Positions 29,617-38,426 of a stretch of DNA of 64,000 nucleotides are shown here, piece after piece (position 1 is the first letter of the stretch; every line of letters starts with the position of its first letter). The notes below the pieces were generated by a model, which had not been told where the DNA came from, made no database searches, and saw only the letters and a program-made list of their open reading frames with translations. The position numbers and the translations under genes were made by a program. The stretch comes from Paenibacillus sp. GM2 (GTDB lineage: Bacteria > Bacillota > Bacilli > Paenibacillales > Paenibacillaceae), in NCBI RefSeq assembly GCF_900069005.2, contig NZ_LN831277.1:115186-179185 (forward strand), given 5' to 3'.

Positions 29617-29654
29617 ACGAGGGGACGCCATATCTTTTAAGGTCTTGGTTTCAG

Positions 29655-29690
29655 GAGAGTATCCGTCGTTAATGGATACTCTCTTTATAA
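29655..29690 (+). terminator. Rho-independent terminator
   Basis: GAGAGTATCC (29655-29664), a 9-base loop and GGATACTCTC (29674-29683), followed by TTTATAATT. It ends the exporter pair. Confidence 0.85.
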
Positions 29691-29764
29691 TTAAATTCTC
29701 CTTATTAGGCCTTGAGGAACCTTGATATCATAACCTCGTAAGGGGCTATATAGGGGGGATATGA

Positions 29765-30884
29765 ATGTTAAACGTGTTTGATGTTGCACAGGCTCTTATA
29801 GATCATGTTGAGAAAGAGTACTCTGACGAGATTGCGATAATCGTCTATTATGGTTCATATGCTCAGGGAACGGCCACCCGGCGTTCTGATCTGGATTTCT
29901 TTTTTATCCCGGCTACGGGCAAAGGGGTACGAGGTGAGCATACAGTTCATCATTGATGGGATCGGGTTTGATTTCTGGCCAATTAGCTGGGAACGGGCCG
30001 AGAGAATGGCTTCCTTCCAGGAGGATAAGACGACGATCATCGCAGACAGCAAGCTTCTATACGTCCGTTCAGAAGAGGACCGAGGGCGATTTATGAAGCT
30101 GCGCGAGACCATCTCTACCATGCAAGGGGCGGAAAAAGCACAAGAGATGGTGGAGAAAGCGGAAGCAGAGCTGCGGAATGTTTATCTGCATTTGTATAGG
30201 ATGAGCCGGGCCGTCGATACCGAGGATATCACCTTCTATAGAATAGGGGCTCATGAAGTTTTAACTAAAGTATTTCAAAGTCTGGCATTATTAAATAGAA
30301 CCTATTATACAAGGGGCATTGGCAAGAATATGGAGCAGGTACTGGGCCTGCCGTTGAAACCAGCTCGCTTGAAGCAACATATAGATGCGGTTATGTGCAG
30401 CAGCGTGAACACAGCCATTTTGCAGGCTTGCGAGGAACTTACGGCAAGTACACTGGATTTGGTGTTGGCACAAAAAGAAAAGTATTACGAGACTCCTTCT
30501 TACCCTGACAGAATGAAAGGTTTTTACGAAGAGTTAAAGGGAGTTATGGATAAAATCATTACAGCCTGCGAAACAGATGATTATGATACTGCATTTTTCT
30601 CTGCTATTCATGTACAGGATACTATCGCTGGTTTTTTATTTTTTGCCGAAACGGGTCATTGGCCTACTGAGTTGAGTCTCGATTCGCCGTATATAGAGAC
30701 ATACAGAAAGAGGGGATTCCCTGAATTAATTGCTACTCTGGATTCGCAGAATTTATCGAAACTACAGGCGGCTGTGGAATCCTTGGTCGTCTCATTAGAT
30801 CGGTATCTTCGAGGTAGGGGAGTCGAGATCCATTGTTTTGAAAATGTACAACAGTTTACAGCCTTTCTGGAGAGGAAGCCGTAA
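29765..30884 (+). pseudogene. Nucleotidyltransferase-domain protein, frameshifted
   Basis: The first frame (29765 to about 29927) encodes the active-site half of a polymerase-beta-like nucleotidyltransferase: VYYGSYAQGTATRRSDLDFFF carries the GS motif and the DxD pair. The sequence then continues in another frame (SIQFIIDGIGFDFWPISWERAERM to the end at 30884), giving about 372 residues in total. The switch falls at a run of four G (29924-29927); removing one G restores a single frame. Such genes modify small molecules or proteins with nucleotides; the role here is unknown. It could be a genuine lesion, a phase-variable tract or a sequencing error. Confidence 0.8.
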
Positions 30885-30946
30885 CCTTTCTGGATGCCGT
30901 TGGCACTTGAATAGGATAAGACGGATGAAGGGAGACCTCATTAGAA

Positions 30947-32467
30947 GTGCATGATTGGATAGAAGCCGCGAAGCGTGGCGAAGGAACGGCGCAGGAGTAC
31001 ATCGTTCAGAGGTTTAGAGGGATGGCACAGACTGTAGCTTATGAGATATTACGCGATGTGCATTTAGCAGAGGATGCAGTTCAGGAGGCATTTGCGGAAG
31101 CGTTCGTGAATTTGCCTAAGCTCAGGAAGCAGGAGGCTTTTCCAGGCTGGTTCAAGGTGATTGTGGAGCGTCAATGTTATCGGGTACTGCGTCGCAAGCA
31201 GCATCCCATCGTGCCGATTCAGGAAGTAGAACAGCTCTCCTCCGGTGAATGCTTCAGTGTGGAGAATTTGGTGGAGCGAAAAGAATTGCAGAAGATGCTG
31301 CATGATTCCGTTGCTGAATTATCGCCCAATATGCGAATGGCGGTCCAGCTATACTATTTCCAGGGTTATTCCGTTCAAGAAATCTCTGACTATTTAAGTG
31401 TGTCTGTATCTGCGTTAAAGAAAAGGCTGTTCGATGCGCGACGTATGCTGAAAAATTCGCTGCATGTGACTGATTTTATCTCCGTATTTCTCGATCTCTA
31501 TGAAGGGGGCACTAAAATGCTGCACATTGTGAATGGGGATTCTGTTGCTGAAAAATTGAAGGGAAGCGGAGTTCAAGGAGAGGTTCTGGTATGGAGAGAG
31601 GTATATCCGCATGGGCCTGTGTTCCGGGAGCTGAATGGAGACAATCTCAAACTGCGCGCCCAATATTTGCAGAAAACGCTGGGAATTCCGCAGGAGGAGT
31701 ATATTCAGGGCTGTAGGAAGCAGGAACAGGTTCTCCAAAACTTGGCCGCCTATCCCGAGATCATCCTATGGTTCGAGCATGACTTGTTCGACCAAACGAT
31801 GCTCTGTTATCTGTTGCATTGGTTCTCCCATCAAACCTTGGAAAATACCAAGTTGAACCTGTTGTGTATCGGCGCCTATCCGGGCATCGAGTTGTTTCGG
31901 GGATTGGGGCAGCTCTCAGCGAAGCAGCTTCAAACATTGTCAGGAATCTGGCAGCCTGTTGGGCCAGAGCAGCTGCAATTAGGGCGAAAGGTATGGGAGG
32001 CGTATACCTCGGAGGACTGGAGCAAGCATACCCAGATTGTTGAGGAAGACACGACAGCATTGCCTTTTGTCCAGGCGGCATTTCAGGCTCATTTGTCCAG
32101 AATTCCTGCGGAGGATCGTGGAATCGGAATTATTGAGCAGGTCACGTTAGAAGCGGTGTCATAGGGAGTTGCTCATCCTTACGAGTTGTTTCGTCATGTA
32201 GGCGATCAGCTGCATGTGCTTGGCATGGGCGACCTGGAATATTGGTATCGATTGCGAAAGATGACGGAGGATCCTTACCCGCTGCTGTATGTTCAGGGCC
32301 TGGGTGCGTTTCCTGATTATAAGCACACCGATTCGTTCTTTAAGGATTGCCTGATCCGCTTAACTGATTTGGGCAACCAGGTCCTGTCCGGCGCTGCGAA
32401 CTGGACAAAGCTCAAGGGGGCGGATGAGTGGTATGGTGGGCACCATTACGTAGTGGGTAGTCAATGA
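30947..32467 (+). pseudogene. ECF-like sigma factor fused to DUF1835/DUF3658, interrupted by an in-frame TAG
   Basis: Residues 1-175 are an ECF-type sigma factor with region 2 (AEDAVQEAFAEAF) and region 4 (YYFQGYSVQEISDYLSVSVSALKKRL). Residues about 190-310 resemble DUF1835 (HIVNGDSVAEKL, WREVYPHGP, WFEHDLFDQ). The frame then reaches TAG at 32162-32164 (codon 406), yet the same frame continues to 32467 with the expected DUF3658-like tail (ELFRHV, LGMGDLEYWYRL). The start is GTG with GAAGGGAGA upstream. Without the stop the protein would be 506 residues. The truncated 405-residue product keeps the sigma domain. A nonsense mutation is the simplest reading. Confidence 0.8.
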
Positions 32468-32534
32468 GCATTTGAAGGTTTTTCGTAGGAAAACGAATTT
32501 GGCAAGCATAAGGTTTTGGCCCAGAGGGATTTAA

Positions 32535-32696
32535 GATTCGATGCCGAGATCACTTCTTGAGCAGCTCCGTGTAGAGTATAGAATTAATAGGCTATCAGCA
32601 GCGGAGAATGAATCTGTTTCTATATCGCAAGAATAAAATCTGTCTTTGAGTAACGGTGGCCGTTGTTTATTAACTTGGCTTTGATCCGGTTCTTAC
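32535..32696. repeat. Two-hairpin intergenic element, copy 2
   Basis: Homologous to 6237-6384. The first stem is TATAGAA (32577-32583) with TTCTATA (32618-32624), enclosing ATCAGCAG; the second is AAGAA (32629-32633) with TTCTT (32690-32694). Inside the second, AACGG and CCGTT (32652-32664) form an extra hairpin. Shared blocks include TTCTATATCGCAAGAA and ATTAACTT. It lies between the broken sigma-factor gene and the spore-protein gene. Nothing else was recognised in 32468-32789. Confidence 0.5.
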
Positions 32697-32789
32697 TCGA
32701 GTGAACGATATGAACAATCTCATAAGGGATATCTTCGGCCGATTCAGGGTATATTAGGCCAAAATAGATGTGGAGAGTGATTCAAGGAT

Positions 32790-33071
32790 ATGTCTAGAAG
32801 ACGCAGAAGGTATGCCGTTCCCGGAGTCGAACAGGAGATGCAGTCATTTAAAGCCGAAGTGATGAGAAAAGAGGGCTATGACGTAAACCCCAATCGGCCG
32901 GATGATGTGAAGTACGAGGTGGCTGAGGATCTGGGTATTCCCTTGTCGGAGGGAGATAACAGTGATTTGACGACCGAGTCGGTCGGGAAAATCGGCGGGA
33001 AGATCGGCGGCTCCATGGTGCGCGAGATGATTCGCATGGCTCAGGAGAAACTGGCGAATTATAAGAAATAG
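32790..33071 (+). CDS. Alpha/beta-type small acid-soluble spore protein
   Basis: Spore-core protein that coats DNA and is degraded at germination. The 93-residue product has an Arg-rich start (MSRRRRRYAVPG), the helix EMQSFKAEVMRKEGYDV, a protease-cleavage-like segment around KYEVAEDLGIPL, and the conserved TTESVGKIGGKIGG stretch before the final helix. The N-terminal Arg cluster is longer than in classical SspA/B. It is monocistronic. A forespore promoter was looked for but not convincingly found. Confidence 0.9.
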   Translation: MSRRRRRYAVPGVEQEMQSFKAEVMRKEGYDVNPNRPDDVKYEVAEDLGIPLSEGDNSDLTTESVGKIGGKIGGSMVREMIRMAQEKLANYKK

Positions 33072-33096
33072 CAGCAGGAATAAATGATGAGCAAAT

Positions 33097-33125
33097 AGCC
33101 CGCAAACCTTAGCGTTTGACGGGCT
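33097..33125. terminator. Bidirectional terminator-like hairpin
   Basis: AGCCCG (33097-33102) and CGGGCT (33120-33125), with inner AAAC/GTTT pairing, between two convergent genes. The T-rich side is better on the minus strand (TATTTG), so it may mainly serve the gene at 33188. Confidence 0.55.
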
Positions 33126-33187
33126 AAGTTCGTTCAGTGGCGGTCATTTGGGCAATTAAGTATGGAGCATAGTGGAAGGCTTATAGA

Positions 33188-33814
33188 TCACGTATTTTTA
33201 TTTCCGCGCTGTTCGAGGTTTCGTGCAGTTTGGCTCAGCTCTACATTTTTCTGGTCTTCATAGGTTCCAAGTGCAAAATCAAAGATCGGGTTCGTAACGC
33301 CGTACCAATAATTTTCGTTCTTGAAATGATGCCATAAGTGGATCTTCTTCATCCAACGACCCCATGGGGAGAGAGGGGTGACCGGACGATGGGCGATATA
33401 ATGCTTCCATTCGTAGAACAGTAAAAACAGGATCACCCCGTCGATAAAGGCCAGCGTAATAACAAGGCTCGAAGAGAAAAGGTAGGCTGCTGCTCCGGCG
33501 ATGGCCATGTTCGGGAGAGAGTACCATAAGGGCAGGAACAATAAGTGCAGATCGTTTGGACTAGCGTGATGGTCGTAGTGTAAGCGCTTAAGTAATTTGA
33601 GAAAAAAGGCATTCTTCGGCGTTTTCAAATGAAACAGAAAGCGATGGATGAAATATTCCGCAGCTGAATAAGCAGCCATGCCAATAACCAGAGCAATCCA
33701 GGGGCTTATGGACGTCAAGTTGGGAAACAGAAAGCCGAAGCTGATCAAGAAGATGAGACACATGATCGCGATGTCAGGAAAGAAGAAGAACTCTTTTACA
33801 TATTTGGGTTTCAC
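33188..33814 (-). CDS. Sterol desaturase/fatty acid hydroxylase family protein
   Basis: Integral membrane di-iron enzyme of the fatty acid hydroxylase superfamily. Four hydrophobic segments surround the histidine boxes HRFLFH, HYDHH, HYIAH and HLWHH, followed by ENYWYGVTNP, which is conserved in the family. The product is 208 residues. The start is GTG with GGAGGTG six bases upstream. It is convergent with the spore-protein gene. The likely activity is oxygen-dependent hydroxylation of a lipid; the substrate is unknown. Confidence 0.9.
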   Translation of the reverse strand: MKPKYVKEFFFFPDIAIMCLIFLISFGFLFPNLTSISPWIALVIGMAAYSAAEYFIHRFLFHLKTPKNAFFLKLLKRLHYDHHASPNDLHLLFLPLWYSLPNMAIAGAAAYLFSSSLVITLAFIDGVILFLLFYEWKHYIAHRPVTPLSPWGRWMKKIHLWHHFKNENYWYGVTNPIFDFALGTYEDQKNVELSQTARNLEQRGNKNT

Positions 33815-34029
33815 CTAAACACCTCCAGATTGCATAAGTGGGCCAACAGTACAGCTATTTACCGCTGTAAGCTCTGAGCGAAGGTACCGATTGAACCGTG
33901 GCCCTGCTTTGCTATGCTGATATATGGATATGCAGGAAGTACGAACGCATTGCCGATTTATTGAACAATGGGATACTTCATTGTGGTTTTTTGATAAAAT
34001 GGAGCGGGTAACAAGATCGCTAATAATCT

Positions 34030-34214
34030 CTAACGAAACTCCATATCGTTATTACTGCAAAAACAGAGGCTCATTAAATCTAACGAAACTGGCAATCGTT
34101 ATTTGTGCTAAATTGGCGCTTTAAGTTACTATTTGAGTCTAATAGCGATACTACGTTTCGTTAAAATATATAACGGCCTTTTTTGGTGTAAATAACGATA
34201 CCACGTTTCGTTAG
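34030..34214. repeat. 184-bp four-unit palindromic array, copy 2
   Basis: Same design as 26949-27132: two direct 24-base units (34030-34053, 34080-34103) and two inverted (34141-34164, 34191-34214), with starts 50, 61 and 50 bases apart. Direct unit 1 has perfect TAACGA and TCGTTA ends around nine bases. It lies between the hydroxylase gene and rlmH; no coding sequence was seen in 33815-34434. Confidence 0.85.
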
Positions 34215-34434
34215 AGGTTGGTGGAACGGTTATACCTGCTAGCTGATAACCGGATAGGGTCGAGCTGGGGACCATCGTTATGCAGCAAAATACTGCGAGT
34301 CGGGTTTTCAGAGCAAGTATGAGGAAAATGGCGAAGGAAGAGCCGGAGCTTTTGCGCGGTTGAAGAAATAGCCACGCCTGCGGTGTTTTTAATAGACAAA
34401 TGATAAGGACAAATCGTCGGGACGGAGGATTTAG

Positions 34435-34914
34435 ATGTTGATTCAAATTATTGCCGTTGGCAAATTGAAAGAGAAGTATTTGGTGCAGGGCATCGAGGAG
34501 TATGCCAAGCGCCTGAACCCTTACATCAAATTCCAGATGATTGAAGTGGCGGACGAAAAAGCGCCGGACACCTTGAGCGAAGCCGAGGTGTCGATCGTGA
34601 AGGAGCGCGAGGGCGAACGCATCCTCGCGCATGTAAAAGAGAGCGCGCATGTCATCGCGCTTGCCATCGGCGGCCACCTCTGGAGCTCGGAGGAGCTGGC
34701 CGCCGAACTCGACCGGCTCGGCACCTACGGGTCGAGCCATGTTGCGTTTGTGATCGGAGGGAGCCACGGGCTCTCCGATTCCGTGCTGCGCCGCGCCCAG
34801 CAGAAGCTCAGCTTCGGGCGCATGACGCTGCCGCATCAGCTGATGCGGCTGGTGCTCACCGAGCAGATTTATCGCGCGGTGAAGATCAATCGGGGAGAAC
34901 CGTATCACAAGTAG
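34435..34914 (+). CDS. rlmH: 23S rRNA (pseudouridine1915-N3)-methyltransferase RlmH
   Basis: SPOUT-family enzyme that methylates pseudouridine 1915 in helix 69 of 23S rRNA. The 159-residue product shows the family start [15 protein letters not shown], the SAM-knot segment [14 protein letters not shown] and the C-terminal [37 protein letters not shown] precedes the ATG. The central part (about 34550-34860) is richer in G+C than its neighbours, as expected for a core gene beside accessory sequence. Confidence 0.98.
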   Translation: MLIQIIAVGKLKEKYLVQGIEEYAKRLNPYIKFQMIEVADEKAPDTLSEAEVSIVKEREGERILAHVKESAHVIALAIGGHLWSSEELAAELDRLGTYGSSHVAFVIGGSHGLSDSVLRRAQQKLSFGRMTLPHQLMRLVLTEQIYRAVKINRGEPYHK

Positions 34915-35134
34915 GGCGAAAAATAATGTTGGTGAAGTTGTCTGGGGAATGTTGGAAGGTGTGTGGAGTTTGATGTCAGACGAATGCGCAGCAGGCATGT
35001 GTTAGGTCTTCGTTGTTATTGGCTTCCTACTACCACTCAGCGAATTTTGCGCGCAGCTTGGTCATCATTTCCGCGTTTTTCTCACCACACACCCAGTAAT
35101 GGGGCAATAAGCGAGTAGAAAGGAGAATAATCCT

Positions 35135-35371
35135 ATGGAAGTAACCGCACAGGAAGTGGCGGAATGGATGGTCAAGGAAATCAGGTTTACGGGAACGCTA
35201 TACCAGGCCGATGCGCTTGAATATGTGAAGACCCATTTCGGAGAACAATTCGTATTCGTGAATGAGAATGGAAATACATCGCTGTCTAAAGAGGTGAAGA
35301 AGGCTTTCCGCAAACTCCACGGCGGCAGAATTGCTTGGGACCGAGACGGATTCTTATGGGCTTGGACCTGA
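35135..35371 (+). CDS. Small DUF6953-like protein
   Basis: A 78-residue soluble protein (MEVTAQEVAEWMVKEI ... HGGRIAWDRDGFLWAW) that resembles the DUF6953 group of short Bacilli proteins of unknown function. The ribosome site AGAAAGGAG is well placed. No operon partner is close. Confidence 0.7.
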   Translation: MEVTAQEVAEWMVKEIRFTGTLYQADALEYVKTHFGEQFVFVNENGNTSLSKEVKKAFRKLHGGRIAWDRDGFLWAWT

Positions 35372-35525
35372 AGAGTATGATGGTGCTCGAACTCCATGAA
35401 ATCTATCGATTTTGCATATACGCTCATGAGCATCGTAAGAAGTTGGGTATAATGTGATACCATGTAGTATGCTTGAAGTATGAGCACAGTATATAATCTA
35501 ATATAAGTAAAGGAAGTAGATTATC

Positions 35526-35888
35526 ATGATCAATATCATCATTCCCACACCTGATGTCACCATTACCAAACAGGTTGATCCACAAGAAAGCAACATTTAC
35601 GGCTTCACGGAATTTCACTTGATCACTAGAGAGTTAGGTGGAATTTTCATGTTTTACAACGATAAAGATGAATTGTTGTTCGTCGGAAAAGCCAGAAAGC
35701 TTAGACCGAGAATAAAAAAACATTTTGAGGATACCGTATCCCCGATCAGAATGCATAGAGACGAAGTAACGAAAATCGAAGTTTGTATCGTTGAGGATCC
35801 TGTCCACAGAGAAATTTATGAAACGTATATCATTAATGAGGGCAAGGCCAAATATAACGAAGACAAAGTATTTTTTAGGCAGGCATAA
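35526..35888 (+). CDS. GIY-YIG nuclease family protein
   Basis: A 120-residue protein with the GIY-YIG core starting around residue 35: GGIFMFYNDKDELLFVGKARKLRPRIKKHF corresponds to the GIY and YIG strands and the first helix with its conserved Arg, and ETYIINEGKAKYN supplies the later Glu/Asn positions. The first 30 residues are an unusual leader before the domain. The first tyrosine motif is changed (MFY, FVG), so catalytic activity is uncertain. It is a stand-alone gene. Confidence 0.8.
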   Translation: MINIIIPTPDVTITKQVDPQESNIYGFTEFHLITRELGGIFMFYNDKDELLFVGKARKLRPRIKKHFEDTVSPIRMHRDEVTKIEVCIVEDPVHREIYETYIINEGKAKYNEDKVFFRQA

Positions 35889-36109
35889 AGGACAAGCAAC
35901 CCTAAGCAACGTTGCCGTTTCAGTGAAGCACCGATCTGGAAAGTGAGTAATCCCATGATCGCTGCTGCATATGCAGAAATGATCTTTGGGTTTCTTCAAG
36001 ATCGAGTGAATAAGGGAAGGGAAATGGCTCTGAGCCACTGAACCACGAAGAGGCATTAGCGCTGGTGAGCCACTGATACGGGTAACTCAAAGTCTAAAAT
36101 CACAACAGA

Positions 36110-36157
36110 AGGTTGCCCTATTGACTCGCAAGAGCGTGAACAGGGTAACCTTTTTTT
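36110..36157 (+). terminator. Rho-independent terminator
   Basis: AGGTTGCCCT (36110-36119) pairs with AGGGTAACCT (36142-36151, one G-T pair), followed by T7. It lies 220 bases after the GIY-YIG gene; no coding sequence was recognised in the rest of 35889-36533. Confidence 0.8.
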
Positions 36158-36327
36158 CGTTGTTATAGGGGTTGTGAAGAGCCTTATCGTTAGTAGCGGA
36201 GGGGAGCCGTCATAGCGAATGTACTGCCGCTCCCTATGGCCTAGTAAGATTAAAAATATAAGGTTGTATTGCTGTAAACATTTACGTCCGATTCCAGACT
36301 GAGGGACCCTTAACGGGTGCCTTTTTG

Positions 36328-36376
36328 ATTTCGCACTGTAGATAATACGGTTCACGTATCATCTACAGTGCGAAAT
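36328..36376. repeat. Long near-perfect hairpin
   Basis: A 16-base arm (36328-36343) is exactly complementary to 36361-36376; after one mismatch, ATACG (36345-36349) pairs with CGTAT (36355-36359) around the loop GTTCA. A smaller hairpin with a T-run (36303-36326) lies just before it. Confidence 0.75.
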
Positions 36377-36533
36377 TGTATTTATTAGGCGAGTAGGCAT
36401 TCTCTATACTGAATGGGTGACAAAATCCCCCGAAACTACCCCACCAGGATCGCCAAATTCTTATATAATGTAATAAGTGTAAGGTGGATCCTCGCAAGCA
36501 GTGCAGAAAATAGAGTTGAAAGTTGAGAATGTT

Positions 36534-37496
36534 ATGCCAAAAAATGATAATATGCTGGCAATTCTATGGTTATTGAATTCAGGTGTACAAATGACTGCAA
36601 AACAAATATCAGAAAAGCTAGAAGTAAATATAAGGACCGTATATCGCTATATTGATGCGCTATGTGCCAGTGGAGTGCCGATTATCTCTGACTCAGGTCA
36701 TAATGGCGGGTACAGGCTGCTGAATCATTTTATCAGAGCACCTCTGCTATTTGATATGGAGGAGAAAAAGGCACTCGTTCATGCTACGATTTTTGCTAAA
36801 GAAGCCGGTTACCCTTTGAGTGAGGCACTAAGCAATGCGACATCAAAGCTCAGAATGTATACGAACCAAGAGCAGGAAAGTATGCTTAATCGTCATTTGG
36901 CCGGATATGAGGTTATAAATGGGAGACGATATTTGTCTATTCAGCCTGTACTGATGGAATTGGAGCAAGCTATAGAGAAAGAAGTCTCTGTCGCAATTGA
37001 TTATCGTTCAAGTCGTGATGAACTACCCAAGAATAGGCTAGTAGATCCCTATGGGTTAGTTTACTGGAACAATAGATGGTATGCGGTTGCATTTTGTCAT
37101 TTAAGAAATGAGATCCGTACCTTTCGAGTAGAGCGGATTCTGGAAATCAAGCATACACAAAGCAAATTTAAGCGTCCCGAAGCTTTTTCACCCCGCGAGT
37201 TTTTTATGCAAAATCTGTTACCCGATTTAGTTGGCAAGGACAGAATCATTTCTTTAATGATCGATGGTAAGTCAAATGCATTGGATGACTTATGCCAGCA
37301 TTGGTTTTTGGGTCATTATTTGAAAGAGCGGACATTAAATCGAGCAGTTTTTTGGCTTGAGGAAGAGTTTATTCATAACTATGTTCCTAATTTTCTATTA
37401 CCCTACGGGAAGTCAATTCAAATCATCGAACCGCAGAGCTTGAAGGAAAGGCTGGTTGCTATTGCATATGAGTTAATAGAATATTATCAACTTTAA
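36534..37496 (+). CDS. YafY-like transcriptional regulator (HTH + WYL)
   Basis: An N-terminal DeoR-like helix-turn-helix (about 1-65: MTAKQISEKLEVNIRTVYRYIDALCASGVPI) is followed by a WYL sensor domain (about 135-215) with VDPYGLVYWNNRWYAVAFC. The ATG at 36534 gives 320 residues and the usual family start (NMLAILWLLNSG); the GTG at 36501 is in frame with a distant AAGGTGG. It lies next to a DJ-1/PfpI gene, a pairing common for this regulator type, so that gene is its likely target. Confidence 0.88.
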   Translation: MPKNDNMLAILWLLNSGVQMTAKQISEKLEVNIRTVYRYIDALCASGVPIISDSGHNGGYRLLNHFIRAPLLFDMEEKKALVHATIFAKEAGYPLSEALSNATSKLRMYTNQEQESMLNRHLAGYEVINGRRYLSIQPVLMELEQAIEKEVSVAIDYRSSRDELPKNRLVDPYGLVYWNNRWYAVAFCHLRNEIRTFRVERILEIKHTQSKFKRPEAFSPREFFMQNLLPDLVGKDRIISLMIDGKSNALDDLCQHWFLGHYLKERTLNRAVFWLEEEFIHNYVPNFLLPYGKSIQIIEPQSLKERLVAIAYELIEYYQL

Positions 37497-37537
37497 CAGC
37501 TTCACTGACTGCAGATGTCAGGGAAGCTGTTTTATTA
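37495..37537 (+). terminator. Rho-independent terminator
   Basis: AACAGCTTC (37495-37503) pairs with GAAGCTGTT (37523-37531), with inner CTGAC/GTCAG pairing and a T-rich tail. The 5' arm overlaps the regulator's stop codon. Confidence 0.78.
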
Positions 37538-37607
37538 TGATGATAATAATCACGGATTACTAATAGTTGGTATCACGTGGTAAATTGTAAATGAGGAGAA
37601 CTTGCAA

Positions 37608-38234
37608 ATGAAAAATACAGTATATCTCTATGTATTTGATACGATGGCGGACTGGGAATTTGGTTACTTAACTGCTGAACTGAACTCAGGAAGATATTTT
37701 AAGAAAGAGCTGGCTCCATTAAAAATAGTTACTGTGGGAAATGATATGACTCCTGTAACTACAATGGGTGGATTAAGGATACTTCCTGACATCAAGCTGG
37801 AAGAGTGCAGTTTCGAAGACACTGATACATTGATTTTACCAGGTGGAGATACATGGTCAGAAACAATTCATCGACCAATCATTAGCGTTGTTGAAAAGTG
37901 TTTAGAAGAAGGGATATTGGTTGCAGCGATTTGTGGTGCTACAATACGACTTGCACAGACAGGATTGCTAAATTCACGCCTGCATACAAGCAATGATCTG
38001 GAATATCTCAAAATGATTTGTCCCACGTATACAGGCGAGAAGTATTACAAAACGGAGCCAGCAGTAACGGATGGAAATCTGATCACCGCTTCTGGTATAG
38101 CTCCATTAGAATTTTCTGTACATATTTTGAGAGCTTTGGATGTGTTTTCTTCTGAAGCATTAGATGCATGGTATAGTCTTTATAAAACCCATGATTCGAA
38201 GTATTTCTATAAATTAATGAATTCAATGAAATAG
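37608..38234 (+). CDS. DJ-1/PfpI family protein (YdeA-like)
   Basis: A 208-residue protein of the class I glutamine-amidotransferase-like fold. The catalytic cysteine lies in the elbow VAAICGATIRLAQTG, with the preceding conserved acid in LPGGDTW. Family members act as glyoxalases, deglycases or stress chaperones. The ATG at 37608 has GAGGAG nine bases upstream; the TTG at 37602 is less likely. It follows the WYL regulator. Confidence 0.88.
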   Translation: MKNTVYLYVFDTMADWEFGYLTAELNSGRYFKKELAPLKIVTVGNDMTPVTTMGGLRILPDIKLEECSFEDTDTLILPGGDTWSETIHRPIISVVEKCLEEGILVAAICGATIRLAQTGLLNSRLHTSNDLEYLKMICPTYTGEKYYKTEPAVTDGNLITASGIAPLEFSVHILRALDVFSSEALDAWYSLYKTHDSKYFYKLMNSMK

Positions 38235-38265
38235 AAAGTTATATTTTTAGCAACCTAATTTAGAT

Positions 38266-38330
38266 TTTGGTCTTGAATATGATACGGAGAACCGTATCAT
38301 ATTCAAGACCAAACTATTGGCATTAGCCGC
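38266..38330. repeat. Hairpin-plus-tail element, copy 1
   Basis: A perfect 22-bp stem (38266-38287 with 38292-38313) around the loop AGAA, with the core ATACGGAGAAC at 38282-38292. The tail TTGGCATTAGCCGC is at 38317-38330. The core and tail recur at 43927-43992. No T-run follows, so it is not an ordinary terminator. Confidence 0.7.
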
Positions 38331-38426
38331 TTGCTGGGCGTAGAAATTTTCCCCGTAGGGTAGGGTGGGAGTTGGGACTCGGGTTAGGGCACTCCCTTTA
38401 TGGGATCATCGCAAAGAAACGGCTGA

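Noticed and set aside
32726-32756. Sigma-G promoter before the spore-protein gene
   Set aside because: GGGATA, 18 bases, TATATTA is too far from the TGAATA and CATACTA consensus to claim.
33924-34124. Short open frame running into array copy 2
   Set aside because: It reads through the repeat units, has no ribosome site and resembles nothing recognised.
36190-36235. Fourth copy of the hairpin-plus-tail element
   Set aside because: GCGGAGGGGAGCCG resembles the core loosely, but the tail is missing and the stem does not match.
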